Positions 10,655 through 22,103 of a stretch of 64,000 bases of DNA are shown here, in pieces. A model generated the notes under the pieces. That model ran no database searches. It was not told where the DNA came from and was given only the letters and a program-made list of their open reading frames with translations. The translations under genes and the position numbers were made by a program. The stretch's first letter is position 1. Each line of letters opens with the position of its first letter. Source of the DNA: Ustilago trichophora (lineage: Eukaryota; Basidiomycota; Ustilaginomycetes; Ustilaginales; Ustilaginaceae). The stretch spans positions 2,232,001 through 2,296,000 of the forward strand of contig OOIN01000002.1 in NCBI GenBank assembly GCA_900323505.1. The letters run 5' to 3'.

Positions 10655-13600
10655 CTAGTTCAGCTTCAAGACTTTACGTGACTTGCGCGGACTCGTCTTG
10701 CCTGGGCTACTGTTCTGAGATTGTGCGCCCACTTGGGACCGGCGGCTTCGGCGTGGCTGCTTTGCACTCTCTACCTCTTCGGTCTTTGCCACTTTGCCGG
10801 CTGCAGATGCTTCTGCCGCGCTGGATGAATCGTCAGCGGCCTGTTTGCGTTTCCTCCCACCTCTGCCACCTCTCTTGACCTTGTCGTTCTCCTTCCATTC
10901 CGAGTGCCGCGTTTCTTCCTCCACGAGTTCGCCCTCCTTTTGCTGCTGCGTTTCGCCTTCGTCCTTGCGAGTGGCCGGCGTATGCCCCGAGCTTCCCTTT
11001 TCCCCTTCGTCGTCTTCCTCATCCTCTCCATTCGACTGGTCCTCGCGAGGATCAAAAGCGGTGGTCTCTTCTGATTGGCGTCCGCGACGGGCCTTTTTCA
11101 GCTTTGGAGCGACGGAGTCGAGAACATCTTCGACGGCTGCAGCATCCTGGGCGTCCTTGGCATCGCTGGCCTGAGCCTCAGTTGACTTTTCTTCGGATGA
11201 GGCCGCCCGCTTGCGTCCACGCCCCTTCTTCGTCTTCGACTCTGCAACTGGCTGGGCATCCTCTTCGTCAGCTTCCTTTTCGTCTTGCGCGGAGGGCTTG
11301 AAGCTGGCATCGGCTGTGGCGCTCTTCCTGGGTCTGCCGCGCTTCCTCTTGGGATGTGAAGCGTTGGTTACAGCGGGGTCATCTGATCCGTCCGTGCCTT
11401 CGTTTTCGCCCTTACCAGCTGGAAGAATGCGGCTGTCAGTATCTGCGCCGTCTTCCTCGTCTTCCTCGAGTTGTTCTTCGAGCGAGGCGATAGAGATGTC
11501 GCCAGGAGCGACTGCGGGTGGATGCCTTCCCTTTTGCAGGGTCTTTCGCTCTTCATCGGGAAGATAGTCGGCGTTGGCACTCATGGGATTGGAGCGACGA
11601 GGAGAACGATGATGCGAGGAAGCAGAGGCCACGCTGACAGCTCGACGATGTCGTGTGCGCGAGGGGCTCTCCAGCTCTTCTGCGTCAATGTCCTCGTCCG
11701 CATCTGCCTTCGCGTTGATGTCCGCCTCCTGCTCCTTGGCCTTGGCATTGGAGTCGGGTTCTTCTGCCTTTGCTTCGATGTCAAGCCCCTCTGCCTCGAC
11801 ATTGTCGTCAGCATTGGGCTGTTTTTTGGCTTCGAAGTTTGCTTCAAGCAGCTTGACGTCGCGCTCCTTGTCATCGTCGACAGACATCGTAAGGTCAGCG
11901 TCGAGGTCGTAGCCTGCGAAGAGCAACTTGGCCGCAGAAGATTCTGGCTCCACACAGATACCTTCGTTGAGCATCTGAAGACCGATGATGCGGCTCAGCA
12001 TGTGGTGCACGTCGGGCGGAAGGAAGTCCGGGTCCACATCGATCCAGTCATTCGCCTTCTGTTCAGATGTCTTGCCCAGGTCTTCAGCATCCTCAAGGCG
12101 GGCTTTTTCGTAGTTGATGGAGCAGCCCGGAACGATGAAGACAGGAGCACCTTCAATCTTGTTGAGTTGAAGTTTGCGGCAGATGCAGTGGGCGCGAGTG
12201 GTGATTGTGTACTCGGTCGCCTCCACTGACTTGCTGGAGCGCTTTTGTTGCTGTTGAGCCTCCGCTTGGCCGTTGCGTGGCGCATGGTCGTCAGCGGTCG
12301 TGGTTGCCTCGGCGACATCGTCGTCTTCGCTCTTTTCATCCGCCTGGCTCTCGCTGATGGGCAGCAAAGAAGGGATTGCACGAAGTGGTGCGGCCAGGTT
12401 GCTGGCAAGACTGGAGGCGGCCTCAGTCATTTGGGCGAAAAGGTTGCGTTTGGCGGCTCCGTGAATGTGGCGATTACCTTGACGGTTGGCTGAGGGTGTG
12501 AAGCTAGAAGTTGATCGGCGATCCGAGGATGCTGGCGACGGTGGCACGCGAATCGGGAATAGACTGTTGAGGCCTGCGGAAGAGGGCGCTTCGACGTCTT
12601 TGCTGGGGTCTTTGGACTCGGAGGCGGTTGATTGCTCTGGCTCGATGCTGGCAACTTCCGACCCTTCCTTGGCTTCCCGACGCGCGCTTTGCTGGTCCAC
12701 CTGCCCGTTGGCAGCTCCGTCCCTCGATTCTTCTCCGACCTTCACTTCTTTCTTTTTCATTTCTACTTCGCCCTTCGCTTCTTCTTCGTCCTTGACTTCT
12801 TTTCCGTCTTCCGTCTCTCTCTTTCCAGCGAGGTCGTCATCCTTCAGCGCGGACTCTTGAGTCTCCTTCTGCTCGTCATGTGGGCCAGAAGATGAAGCAA
12901 GCTCTAAATCGCTATTTCGATCCTCTGCTACTGTCTCATCCTTCCTTTCGGCCTCGCTTTCCCTCGCGACCTCGAAAGTCTTGCCGGCTTCGGTTGGCGC
13001 TTGTCGCTCGATGGAACTATCTCGGTCCGCAAGATCGCCGCTGAGAATGGCCTCTTCCTCGTGTACATCGATGGAGATGAGTGGCTGAGAAGTTCCCGAC
13101 GTTGCAGGCCTATCAGCCTCCGAAATTTCATCGGCATTTGGAGCGCTGCCGCTTATATTAGCAGGCTCAGCTGCCAACACTTTGGATCGGGATTCAGCCG
13201 GAGCTACAGGTGCCGCGGGGTCGGGAGCGCCGCCCAATTTTATGACAATCTCTTCATTGGCAGCGTCATCTTCGCTGTTATCCTCGACATCTGCCTCCAA
13301 GACGTCGATGCTCTCAATACGTGCCAAGACTGGCTTGATTGGCTCGATTGATTCATCAACGTCGTCGTCTGCGTCCGAAAGTGATGCTGCTGTCACTTGC
13401 GCCTCCTCTGCCTGGGAATCCATGGCGGGATCCGCGATCTCGTCTCTTGCAGCAGGCTTGATCGGTTCTGCGATCGTGGTGACGGGAGTTTCGGTCAGAT
13501 TGAAGGATTGAGGATCCTCAGGGGGCTTGCGACTTTCTTCCGGTGTGATTACAGGTATCGATAAGCTTCGAGTCTCTTGGACATTGCTGCTGGGCTCTTT

Positions 13601-16336
13601 TTCGGGCAAGACCTCTTCAGATGCCTCGGATTGCTGAGACAGTCCAATATGTCCGGCTGAAAGTAAATCTTTGGTTTCCTCGTCAGGCTGCCTTGCTTGT
13701 GGCACCGTCACCACTCCGCTAGCATCTGCACTGACTTCAGCATCTTCGTGACCATCTTTCGGATCAGCCTGCAAGAAGGACGTGTCCTCGACAAGATCAT
13801 CTGCTGCCTGCTCGCGTGCGCTCGACGACGCATCTTGACGCATAAAGGCGTCAAAGATGTCGGACTCTGTCTGTGGGACTGAGGGCTCGGGCTGAGCAGG
13901 ACCTGTTGCGATTGCAGATGCGCTCGTATCGCGATACGAGTCGGACGCATCCGGGCCCTGCTGGTTGTTAACGTAGCTGGCAAGCAATTGTGGATCGATG
14001 GGCCCTGTAGACAGGTCTGCGTCACTCGCTGACGGACCGGTCCGGTCGGCTGCATTGGCACCAGCAGCTTCAATGTCGGCAAAGAGCTGGGAGGCTGTGA
14101 CAAAGCCAGGCATGGGTTGCGAACCATGAATGGCGCGAAAGGCAGCATCAGCAGACGCGCTAGCTGTACCTTGAGCATAAGGTGACTCTTGGTCGGCTGA
14201 TTGATTGGCTTCCAGGTCGGACCAGCGCAGCTCTTCGTCAAGCTCTTCCGGCTCCACCTCGCTGTCGGACATTGCATCGCCCCCCTGGTCAGATGTGTGG
14301 CTGTCGAGAAGGTGCGTTGAAGATCCATTGACCTGTTGAACATCAGTGATCATTTGATCCATTGCAGACGTGGATTGCGTTCGCAGCTGCTGGGCAAGAC
14401 GATCGCTGTCGGCGCGTGTGTCGGTCAGGCCCTCAGCATGGTTGTCGAGAGAAGTATGGGGCTGAATCTGAACGATGGCTTCTCGAGCTGCTTCGACATT
14501 GTCAGCTTCGCCTGCCTCGGATTCTTCTTGGTCGCTTTCCTCGTCCTGGGACTCTTCCGCGAGTACATCTTGGCTGTTCTCCTCCATCTCGTCATCTTGG
14601 CCTTGCTCTTTGTCGTCTTCTTCATCGCCCGGACCGGCATCGTCATCCGAGTCTGAGAGCACAATGGGTTCGTCGGCGTCACCGGCGGGCCCATCAAAAA
14701 GAAGATTGCGGGTGTCCATACCTCTAAAGCCATCGTGATAGCGGTGACGTGCAGAAGCAGCAGCATAGCCGTGCTCATCGGTTTCCTCCATCTCGTCCTC
14801 TTCGTCGTCACCATCTGAGGCCTCGACATCCGATTCGCTGTCAATCTGCTCGTCGTCGTCGTCAGCTTGCTGGCCCCCCCGGTCTGAGTCTTCTTGAGCG
14901 CTGCTCTCTTCTGCTTCATCTTGGTGCTGGAAAAAGCTTTGCTGCTGGCTCAAAGTCTGGCCATAGCGAGCAGGAATGATCTGAAAAGCTCCGTCGACCA
15001 TCTGGTGCATAGGATGGGGCGTAGTAGAGTGCTGAATGGTGGTTTGAGCTGGTACCGTGCTTCTGGCCTCGAGCTCGCCACGGTCACCAGATGCGGCGGC
15101 GTCTGCGTCTAAGTCTGAGTCCGAGTCTGAGTCCTCAGAGCTGCTGGAATCCTCGGATTCGCTCGAAGACTGTGAGGAGCTGTCATCAGAGGACTGAGAG
15201 ACTTTGTCAGTAGCGCGCTGCACGACTTGATCCTCGTCATGGTCGAGTTGGTCTTGACTGTTCGGTGCTGAGGGAGGCTCGCCGGTGCCGAGGATTTCAA
15301 TGACGGGGCGTTTGGTAGGTTTGGGGGCGGACTGCGAGAGATCCAACATGCTGCGTCTCGATGTTGAGGGCGCAGATTGTTTTGACTCGTCGATGGCCGC
15401 CATCTTGGCGCGCTGCTGGAGGATGGACTCGATGTCAAGGGTCCCGTCGGAGCCGCGATTGGCTTCGAAGAGAGATGAGGGACCGAGCTGGGCCCCGCCT
15501 GGCAATGGCTCAGCGTTGGCGAGAAGATCTGCAAAGCCGAGCTGCTCCTCGTCTCCTTGTTCCGACTGCAAGCCACCACTTCGCATAAGCTCCTGAAGAG
15601 ATCTAGCTGCGAGCATACTGCGCTCGACTGCTGGGTCGACAGTTGGTTCTGCAGGAGTCTCGGAGTCGTGCTCTTGTTGGTCATCCTCGAAATGCTTCAA
15701 GACGCTTTGTCGAGAGCGTTGCAGATCTGTACGGCGGCGCTCGAAGTCTTGTTGAGCATGCTGAGCCCACTGAATGGCAGAATCGGTGCTGTCCGCATTG
15801 ACGGATTTGGCGAGGTTAGTACTCGTGTCGGGAGCTGCCGAGGTCGACGTTGAAGCATGGTTGAGCTGCACTTTATGCTGCAGGTCGCGAAACTCCTTGC
15901 TAGGTCTCGGTAGACGTACGCGATGTCGCTGAACATGAACTTGTGACGAAGAGGGCGAAGGAGACGCGATGGCTGATGCTTGCACTGAAGAACGCGGAGG
16001 AGTGCGCAGAGCATTGCCGATGCGGGAGCTCAGGTCGACAATCCATGAGAGCTCGTCGAAACGGTCATATGCGGAAGGTGAGAACTGGGAGAGGCGAGAA
16101 GCAGCCGGGCTGGAAATACCATGATTCTCGCGCATCTTGCCGACAGAGCGCGTATTGGGCGTGGAAGAGGATGTAGAGCCATTCTGTGGTGATGGGCCGA
16201 TTGAGCTCGGAAGTGAGTGTGTCGGAGAGTGAACTAGCTTACTGCTGTTGCTAGGTTGAGCGTCTGAGGATGGGACGTAGTGAGGACGCTGTTGGATGCG
16301 TGAAGGCTGGCCGAAAGGCCCGTTGTGGGAGCTCAT
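10655..16336 (-). CDS. Very large acidic nuclear protein with AT-hook-like motifs
   Basis: 1893 residues, single exon, ATG at 16336 (MSSHNGPFGQ). Residues about 230-1340 are overwhelmingly Asp/Glu/Ser-rich and probably disordered. The one folded-looking island is about 1375-1475: AHCICRKLQLNKIEGAPVF, then DVDPDFLPPDVHHMLSRIIG. The C-terminus carries basic AT-hook-like motifs (KRKRGRPRKS near 1660, KKGRGRKRAA, and GGRGGRKRKQ near the end) and ends KSPRKSRKVLKLN-like. This suggests a chromatin- or nuclear-envelope-associated scaffold, but I do not recognise the family. It is divergent from bpp1 across a 2.6 kb gap. The length and bias argue for a real protein: an open frame this long could not persist by chance. 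Confidence 0.85.
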   Translation of the reverse strand: MSSHNGPFGQPSRIQQRPHYVPSSDAQPSNSSKLVHSPTHSLPSSIGPSPQNGSTSSSTPNTRSVGKMRENHGISSPAASRLSQFSPSAYDRFDELSWIVDLSSRIGNALRTPPRSSVQASAIASPSPSSSQVHVQRHRVRLPRPSKEFRDLQHKVQLNHASTSTSAAPDTSTNLAKSVNADSTDSAIQWAQHAQQDFERRRTDLQRSRQSVLKHFEDDQQEHDSETPAEPTVDPAVERSMLAARSLQELMRSGGLQSEQGDEEQLGFADLLANAEPLPGGAQLGPSSLFEANRGSDGTLDIESILQQRAKMAAIDESKQSAPSTSRRSMLDLSQSAPKPTKRPVIEILGTGEPPSAPNSQDQLDHDEDQVVQRATDKVSQSSDDSSSQSSSESEDSSSSEDSDSDSDLDADAAASGDRGELEARSTVPAQTTIQHSTTPHPMHQMVDGAFQIIPARYGQTLSQQQSFFQHQDEAEESSAQEDSDRGGQQADDDDEQIDSESDVEASDGDDEEDEMEETDEHGYAAASARHRYHDGFRGMDTRNLLFDGPAGDADEPIVLSDSDDDAGPGDEEDDKEQGQDDEMEENSQDVLAEESQDEESDQEESEAGEADNVEAAREAIVQIQPHTSLDNHAEGLTDTRADSDRLAQQLRTQSTSAMDQMITDVQQVNGSSTHLLDSHTSDQGGDAMSDSEVEPEELDEELRWSDLEANQSADQESPYAQGTASASADAAFRAIHGSQPMPGFVTASQLFADIEAAGANAADRTGPSASDADLSTGPIDPQLLASYVNNQQGPDASDSYRDTSASAIATGPAQPEPSVPQTESDIFDAFMRQDASSSAREQAADDLVEDTSFLQADPKDGHEDAEVSADASGVVTVPQARQPDEETKDLLSAGHIGLSQQSEASEEVLPEKEPSSNVQETRSLSIPVITPEESRKPPEDPQSFNLTETPVTTIAEPIKPAARDEIADPAMDSQAEEAQVTAASLSDADDDVDESIEPIKPVLARIESIDVLEADVEDNSEDDAANEEIVIKLGGAPDPAAPVAPAESRSKVLAAEPANISGSAPNADEISEADRPATSGTSQPLISIDVHEEEAILSGDLADRDSSIERQAPTEAGKTFEVARESEAERKDETVAEDRNSDLELASSSGPHDEQKETQESALKDDDLAGKRETEDGKEVKDEEEAKGEVEMKKKEVKVGEESRDGAANGQVDQQSARREAKEGSEVASIEPEQSTASESKDPSKDVEAPSSAGLNSLFPIRVPPSPASSDRRSTSSFTPSANRQGNRHIHGAAKRNLFAQMTEAASSLASNLAAPLRAIPSLLPISESQADEKSEDDDVAEATTTADDHAPRNGQAEAQQQQKRSSKSVEATEYTITTRAHCICRKLQLNKIEGAPVFIVPGCSINYEKARLEDAEDLGKTSEQKANDWIDVDPDFLPPDVHHMLSRIIGLQMLNEGICVEPESSAAKLLFAGYDLDADLTMSVDDDKERDVKLLEANFEAKKQPNADDNVEAEGLDIEAKAEEPDSNAKAKEQEADINAKADADEDIDAEELESPSRTRHRRAVSVASASSHHRSPRRSNPMSANADYLPDEERKTLQKGRHPPAVAPGDISIASLEEQLEEDEEDGADTDSRILPAGKGENEGTDGSDDPAVTNASHPKRKRGRPRKSATADASFKPSAQDEKEADEEDAQPVAESKTKKGRGRKRAASSEEKSTEAQASDAKDAQDAAAVEDVLDSVAPKLKKARRGRQSEETTAFDPREDQSNGEDEEDDEGEKGSSGHTPATRKDEGETQQQKEGELVEEETRHSEWKENDKVKRGGRGGRKRKQAADDSSSAAEASAAGKVAKTEEVESAKQPRRSRRSQVGAQSQNSSPGKTSPRKSRKVLKLN

Positions 16337-18920
16337 TACTTGACTCTGCCGATGTAGGTGCACAGTGCTCTCAGCGCTCGAGTGTGTCTGGACTCGAGAA
16401 CATATCGGGACTGGGAATGCGATGGGCGTGGCTGAGTTTTATATCGCTCTGTGTATTGATGATATTTTGCTAGAAGAGTGGGTAGGATGGTGGATGGTGA
16501 GTGGTGGATGGCGATGGGATGGATGGGATGGATGGGATGGATGGGTTGGCTTGGACTGGCTGACTTGTCAATTTCTGAAAATTCACAGACTGGCAGACTG
16601 CGCTGTGCAAGCTATGAAATGTGACTTTGTGTGCGCACACGCCAATTTAGCGCGGTGCGAGTGTGACACTCGACTCGAATCAAACAGAAAGAGTGGGTGG
16701 AGGAGGAGGACAATATGATGACCATGAATCACTTGAATCGGAAGACCCTAAAGGCGATCATGCCCGATTGGTTGCACCTGAACAGCGGACCCATTTGGCG
16801 TGGCCGATGGCAGCGTTGCGTTGCTGTACAGTACTGTACTGTACAGTATGGACCGTGTTCGCATGCCTTTGACAGCCAAAAGAAGGACCTCTTCCTTGTC
16901 GGAAAGGACAGCAGCGAGAAGGAGCGGATCTTTCTCTACTGCAGTCCCACGGACTATGCACTGTCCCTGAGTGGCACATCCAACATATTGTTGTGGCTGA
17001 GACCCTGAAAGTTGGACGGACAGAGGGGAAAGGCAACCGCAACGCCTCAAAAACAAGAGGAATCTCGAACCGTGTTGTTGGGCGCCAAACGGTTGCCCCG
17101 CCTTGCTCGAGAAGTTTCAAAGAATTGATCAAGGATCTCATCATCTCTGTGATGATCATCACGTACCACGATGCAACATTCTGATAACCATGAAGAGCAG
17201 ATCAGCAGCCGAGGTATACTTATCTCGAGTGTCTGGTAGCAAACCTTGCAGTTCTTCACCAATGATCGTGTCAGATGCCCTGGATATCTTGTTGAACTCA
17301 TCACGGCTTCATCCGACGTATCTTATGAAGTGAGGTTGAATGCTGCAAACCAAGAGCAGCGAGCAGACATTCGCCGGTGCTATGTAATGTACAGTAGTTC
17401 GAGTACTGTATGCAGTCTCGTGCGTTCTACTGTCGGCACAGAGGCAGTGGCTTTGTCTGCAGACGTGTCTCGTCTAGAGAGCAAAAGGCCAACGTGAGAC
17501 CCATAAGCACAAGAAGCACACGTACGGTTTTCTTCTTGTTCTGACTTTCGGCTTCTCCTTTTGAATCTCAGCAGCAGCGACAGCAGGAAGACACAAAGTC
17601 AAAATTGCGTCTGAGTTGACGAGAGAAAAAGCGAAAAAAGAAAAAAAGGCCCCTTTGGCTTGCTTCCCACCGCAGACGCATCCCACACCTGCCGTCTCTC
17701 ACGCATCCAAACGCACGCACGCCCCGCCTCATCCGAACACGCTTCACGCTCCTTGTCTCTCGGTGGTGCCTCTCTGGTGTGGGCATCCGTCTATCGCATC
17801 TATCCATCCAGCCAGCCATTCCAGCCATTCCAGCTCTCGCTTGAGAGAGAGAGAGAGAGACCATTTTTTTTAAAGTTCAATTAGAGTCTTGTCAACCGCC
17901 CTTTTCGCCCCTTCGGTCTGCGCAGCCCCGCCTTGATTTGCTGCCGATTGCAGCTCATTCCAGTTTTCCCCCTTTTTTTGCCAATTTGCTTTTTAACTTT
18001 GTATGTCTGGATGGAGGAGAGCCAAGTGCACTGCAGAAAAAGCCTGTGCGCTTCGGCTTGGCACCTCTCTTTGTTTTCTGTTTTCTTTTTCTCTTGTTAA
18101 TTTGATTGTCAGCTTGCTCTCGAGCCTCCTGTTTTTTACTCGGTTGAACGTGTGGCGCTTTTCTAGCCTTTCCAGCAAAGCAGCTGAGCAGGAGCTTTCT
18201 CCAAAGAGAGATCTTCGCCTCCTGTTCCTCTTTGGCCGTCTGTCCGCGTCGCCTCACAACCTGTCAAACACGCACACACTTCACAGAGAGTCGGATCGAC
18301 GTCGACACTCCTCACTCCGCGTTGCATTTTCAATTTCCATTTCCACATCCCTGTCTCGTTCTCTCTTTGCCTTCTCTCGTTCCTATTCATCAACCTTGTC
18401 GGATCTCCATCTCCTTCAACCTCGTGACTCTCTTTCATCTGAATCCCTCACCTGTCGCAGCCCTGCTCGTCGTGACGATTCGAATTCAGCCCTATCACCT
18501 TACCCTCACCTCGAACATCACACGCCATCTCGATCCCATTGTCTTGCAGCCCACCGTTCCACCGTTCCTTCTCACAGCGCTCAAAGCATATCTCAGCGCC
18601 GCTTCCTCATCCCCGAAAGCATTCTTACACACGCAACCGACGACAGCTCGACTTTGCGTTCGGTTCCCACACTCTTCGGATTCATCGCTCACCCGCCCAC
18701 CGTCGCCCAACTTGCACTGCCACCCGCATCAGCCCGTCTCACCTTCAGCGACTTTAGCAACTCCGACTTGGACCTTCCACAGCCATCATCTATCTGCTCG
18801 CCGTTCCTCGTTCATCGACTTCATTCCACAGTCACACAGGTGCCACAACGCTCCCGCACATCGCACATTTCTCACACACACCCCTTCCTTCGCCTTTTCC
18901 AAACCAACTCATAGCTCACC
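16337..18920. promoter_or_regulatory. Long divergent region, acidic nuclear protein and bpp1 promoters
   Basis: 2.6 kb. Contents: GGATGGATG units (16518-16544), palindromic TACTGTAC arrays (16824-16850 and 17388-17410), a GA run near 17845, then a strongly pyrimidine-rich stretch (about 17650-18915) leading to the bpp1 ATG. In that stretch all three forward frames stay open for long distances because C/T-rich sequence rarely makes stop codons. I read it as a long leader/promoter and not as coding. Confidence 0.55.
16824..16850. repeat. Palindromic TACTGTAC array
   Basis: Overlapping GTACAGTA and TACTGTAC units, nearly self-complementary over 25 nt. One of the two best copies of the dispersed intergenic motif; it could fold as a hairpin or bind a dimeric factor. 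Confidence 0.8.
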
Positions 18921-19970
18921 ATGTCAGTACCAGGAGCCGACTTGCAGGAGCGCATTGCCGCCGCTCGTCGCGAGGCAGATGGTCTCAAGGAAAAGATTCG
19001 CGCCAAAAAGGATCAGATGGCCGATACCAGCCTTCGCGCCATGGCCAACGACATTGAACCCCTCCCAAGAATCGTCATGAAGCCACGAAGGACCCTCAAG
19101 GGCCACCTTGCCAAAATCTACGCCATGCACTGGGCCAACGACAAGCGCCACCTCGTCTCGGCTTCCCAAGACGGCAAGCTTATTGTCTGGGATGCCTACA
19201 CCACCAACAAGGTTCACGCCATCCCCCTCCGTTCCTCGTGGGTCATGACCTGCGCCTACGCTCCCTCGGGCAACTGGGTTGCCTGCGGTGGTCTCGACAA
19301 CATTTGCAGCATCTACTCGCTCCGCGGCCGCGATCCCAACAATATCAAGGTCGGCAGGGAGCTTTCCGCGCATACCGGTTACCTCAGTTGCTGTCGCTTC
19401 CTCAACGACCAGCAGATCCTCACTTCGTCCGGTGACATGAGCTGCATCCTCTGGGACATTGACTCGGGTACCCGCATCACCGAGTTCAACGACCACACTG
19501 GTGATGTCATGAGCATCTCGCTCAGCCCCAACCCCAACGTCTTTGTTTCCGGTGCCTGCGATGCCATGGCCAAGGTCTGGGATATCCGAACTGGCAAGGC
19601 TGTTCAGTCTTTTGCCGGTCACGAGAGCGACATCAATGCCGTTCAGTTCTTCCCCAACGGCGACGCCTTTGCTACAGGCTCCGACGACGCCTCGTGCCGC
19701 TTGTTCGACCTCCGTGCCGACCGCGAACTCAACACGTACACGCACGACAACATCCTCTGCGGTATCACATCCGTCGGCTTCTCCGTGTCTGGCCGTATCC
19801 TCTTTGCCGGTTACGACGACTACACATGCAACGTTTGGGACACGCTCAAGGGCGAGCGTGTCGGTGTTCTGGCTGCTCACGAGAACCGAGTCTCGTGTCT
19901 CGGTGTCAGCACCGATGGAATGGCACTTTGTACCGGCTCTTGGGATTCGCGTCTGTTGGTTTGGGCTTGA
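18921..19970 (+). CDS. bpp1: Heterotrimeric G-protein beta subunit (Bpp1 type)
   Basis: 349 residues, single exon, clear ATG at 18921. The N-terminal helix (about 5-35, [19 protein letters not shown]) forms the coiled coil with G-gamma. It is followed by seven WD40 repeats to the end ([13 protein letters not shown] ... [37 protein letters not shown]). Length and repeat number are exactly canonical for G-beta. In Ustilago maydis Bpp1 works with the G-alpha Gpa3 in cAMP-linked control of pheromone response and morphology, acting at the inner face of the plasma membrane. The role here is inferred from that orthologue. It has a long pyrimidine-rich leader. Confidence 0.97.
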   Translation: MSVPGADLQERIAAARREADGLKEKIRAKKDQMADTSLRAMANDIEPLPRIVMKPRRTLKGHLAKIYAMHWANDKRHLVSASQDGKLIVWDAYTTNKVHAIPLRSSWVMTCAYAPSGNWVACGGLDNICSIYSLRGRDPNNIKVGRELSAHTGYLSCCRFLNDQQILTSSGDMSCILWDIDSGTRITEFNDHTGDVMSISLSPNPNVFVSGACDAMAKVWDIRTGKAVQSFAGHESDINAVQFFPNGDAFATGSDDASCRLFDLRADRELNTYTHDNILCGITSVGFSVSGRILFAGYDDYTCNVWDTLKGERVGVLAAHENRVSCLGVSTDGMALCTGSWDSRLLVWA

Positions 19971-20939
19971 GCGACTTGGTCGCACGTCTTTTTGCGCCCT
20001 CGCCTTCTTGCATCGCCGTCACTCTCCACCAGGCAGCAGTATTGACGCAAGGATGCAATCTCCAGTTGTATCTTGAATGGACTCAAACTGGTCTATACCC
20101 TCCCTATCACTACTTGATCCGGCCAGGCGCACACTCACTCGCTCTTCGTGAGCGATGCCAGCCGGCGGCCATCACACGAGCACGATGGGAAAAGCGATCT
20201 ACCCCGTCATCGCTCGCCATCTACTATTCCAAGCATTTTATCAGCATCTTCGCACATACACTCACTCACTTCTTCTAGCGCTCCGAAGTATTTGCTGACC
20301 AAAGAGATCCACATCTCTCCATTCTTTTTTTTTTCCCCTCTTCTTGTCTGTTGTCGTCCGTTTCTCTTCATGTTTGGTCTTGCGTTTTGCTCTCATTCAA
20401 TACACACCGTAGCTATGTGAATCTGGTTCCCATCTTACACCGTATGTGATGACGACTGGGCGGAAGGCGGGCTTGTTGCGGCGATGGTTGTGACAGAATG
20501 GGCAGAACACAGTTGTGTCGGGTGTCAAAAAGGCTACATGTTGGGTCTGTGGAATATTCCTTCTAGAGCTTTTGAGCGGAGGGTGTACTTTGTTGTGTGT
20601 GTTAGATAGAGTAAGGATCGGGTAGAACGAGTTGTTGTTTGGGCGTGGCGTGTGTGTGTGTGGGTGTGAGAAGGACCGGGTGACTCGGTGCAAAAAAGAG
20701 CAGCTTTGGCTTGCCCCGTGCGTGTCGGCCCGGTAAATTCGGCTTTTGGTAGCTTACCCCGCAGTCTTGTACTTGTTCAGCTCCTTCTTCTTCTATTACT
20801 CCTTTTTCTTGATAGTATTCTTCGAACGACTCTCGCTCATACTGAGAGATTATCGGTGGAGCAACATCATCCTCATCAGAGACTTGAGCGCTTCTGTTTT
20901 CCTTTCAAGACCATTTAAACGGGCGAAAAGCGGACAAAT
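19971..20939. other. Intergenic region between bpp1 and the thioesterase gene
   Basis: 969 bp: bpp1 3' UTR, then the thioesterase promoter. A minus-strand frame (20693-20397) contains a CPFCH motif but no ATG and no convincing partner exon, so it is not called. No other gene seen. Confidence 0.5.
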
Positions 20940-21789
20940 ATGGCCTCTTGCATCCGTCACACCATTGGGCTTTCGCATCGGCTCAACTCAACCTCACACC
21001 CTATCCTTTCCTCAACACGCCTCTACCTCAAGCGCTCACTCTGTGCCTCTGCCTTACTTTGTTCCCAAGAAGGTGGTGAAAAGGTGGGTTTACGTCCGCC
21101 CTCTGCGCAAATCTTCACACAGGACCAAGTATCCGCAGGAATCGCAGCTCTTTCAGAAGCAGGATACGACGCTTCGACGGTATGGGAACAACGTGTGGTA
21201 TGGGGAGATCATGATCAATTTCAACATGTCAATAATGTACATTTCGTCAGGTGGTTTGAATCCGCCAGGATGTTTTTTGCCAACAAGCTCACACAAGCCG
21301 ATGCTTTTACCGACAAAAGGAGACATGAGATCAACAGAGGTACAGGAAAAAGCTTCATCTTGGCCGGAATCAACGTCAGGTATCGTAGACCAGTAGTATA
21401 CCCCGATACCGTAAGCTCCCAATCCAACCCTCACGATACATGATACAGTTACAAAAGAAACAGAAACAGAGAGGCGCGTACAACAACCTACTCACACTCC
21501 CCCCCCCCCTACCTTTACATCTACATCTTTCATTCATTCCCATTCATCCTTCCATGCTAAACTCGATACTGTCCAGATCCTCGTCGGTCAAGCATGCCAA
21601 CTTCCCTTAGGCAAAGACCGATTCATGCTACGCGGTGCATGCTACTCTTTGGCCCAGAAAACCATCGTCGCCGTCTCAGCCCAGGATTGCGTCACTTATG
21701 ACTACACAAAACTTCAAAAATGCGACATCCCACATGACATCAGACAAGCACTACAAGCCAAAGGTTCACACTTTGATAAAAAGCTCTAG
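20940..21789 (+). CDS. Mitochondrial-type 4HBT (hotdog) acyl-CoA thioesterase-like protein, two exons
   Basis: Exons 20940-21410 and 21577-21789. The intron starts GTAAGC, has a CTAAAC branch site about 20 nt before the CAG acceptor, and is phase 0; 227 residues. The reading crosses the junction as VVYPDT-ILVGQACQ, continuous with the hotdog fold. The hallmark WGDHDQFQHVNNVHFVRWFE (88-107) carries the 4HBT D-x-D-x-x-x-HVNN motif. The first ~45 residues are Ser/Arg/His-rich without acids, a likely mitochondrial presequence. Relatives hydrolyse acyl-CoA thioesters; substrate unknown. Reading through the donor would give only ten aberrant residues, which supports the spliced model. Confidence 0.88.
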
Positions 21790-22103
21790 CAAATTCACCC
21801 ACTCACCCACTCACCCACTCACTCACTCACTCACTTACTTACTCGCAAGATACAGTACGTGAGACAAGATGGGAATGGTGTGTAAATGATGCTTGTTATT
21901 CCTTTTTTTTTTTTTTCTTTGGGTTCGATTGGGTGCGATTCATGCGCTGCCTGTGTTTGCTTGGTGTCAAGATTAGGATGCGCGCATCGGTGAAGAAAGG
22001 CTGAGATGGAGGATATGTTAGGATGATGATTTGGTCGGGAATCGCGACAGTGAGAAAAAGTTCGAAGGCGGCAAGTTTGACATTGAGGCGCAATAGGCGC
22101 TCT
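21790..22103. other. Convergent 3' region with CACT-type tandem repeat
   Basis: 314 bp between the stops of the thioesterase and PPR genes. It holds a (CACTCACC/CACT)n tract at about 21796-21840, a TACAGTAC motif near 21851, and a T run (21902-21915) that may serve 3'-end formation. Confidence 0.6.

Noticed and set aside
18924..19985. 353-codon frame antisense to bpp1
   Set aside because: Mirror of the G-beta codon pattern; no protein-like motifs.
20397..20693. Minus-strand frame with a CPFCH zinc-ribbon-like motif
   Set aside because: No ATG, no second Cys pair, no splice partner identified; only a single CxxC.
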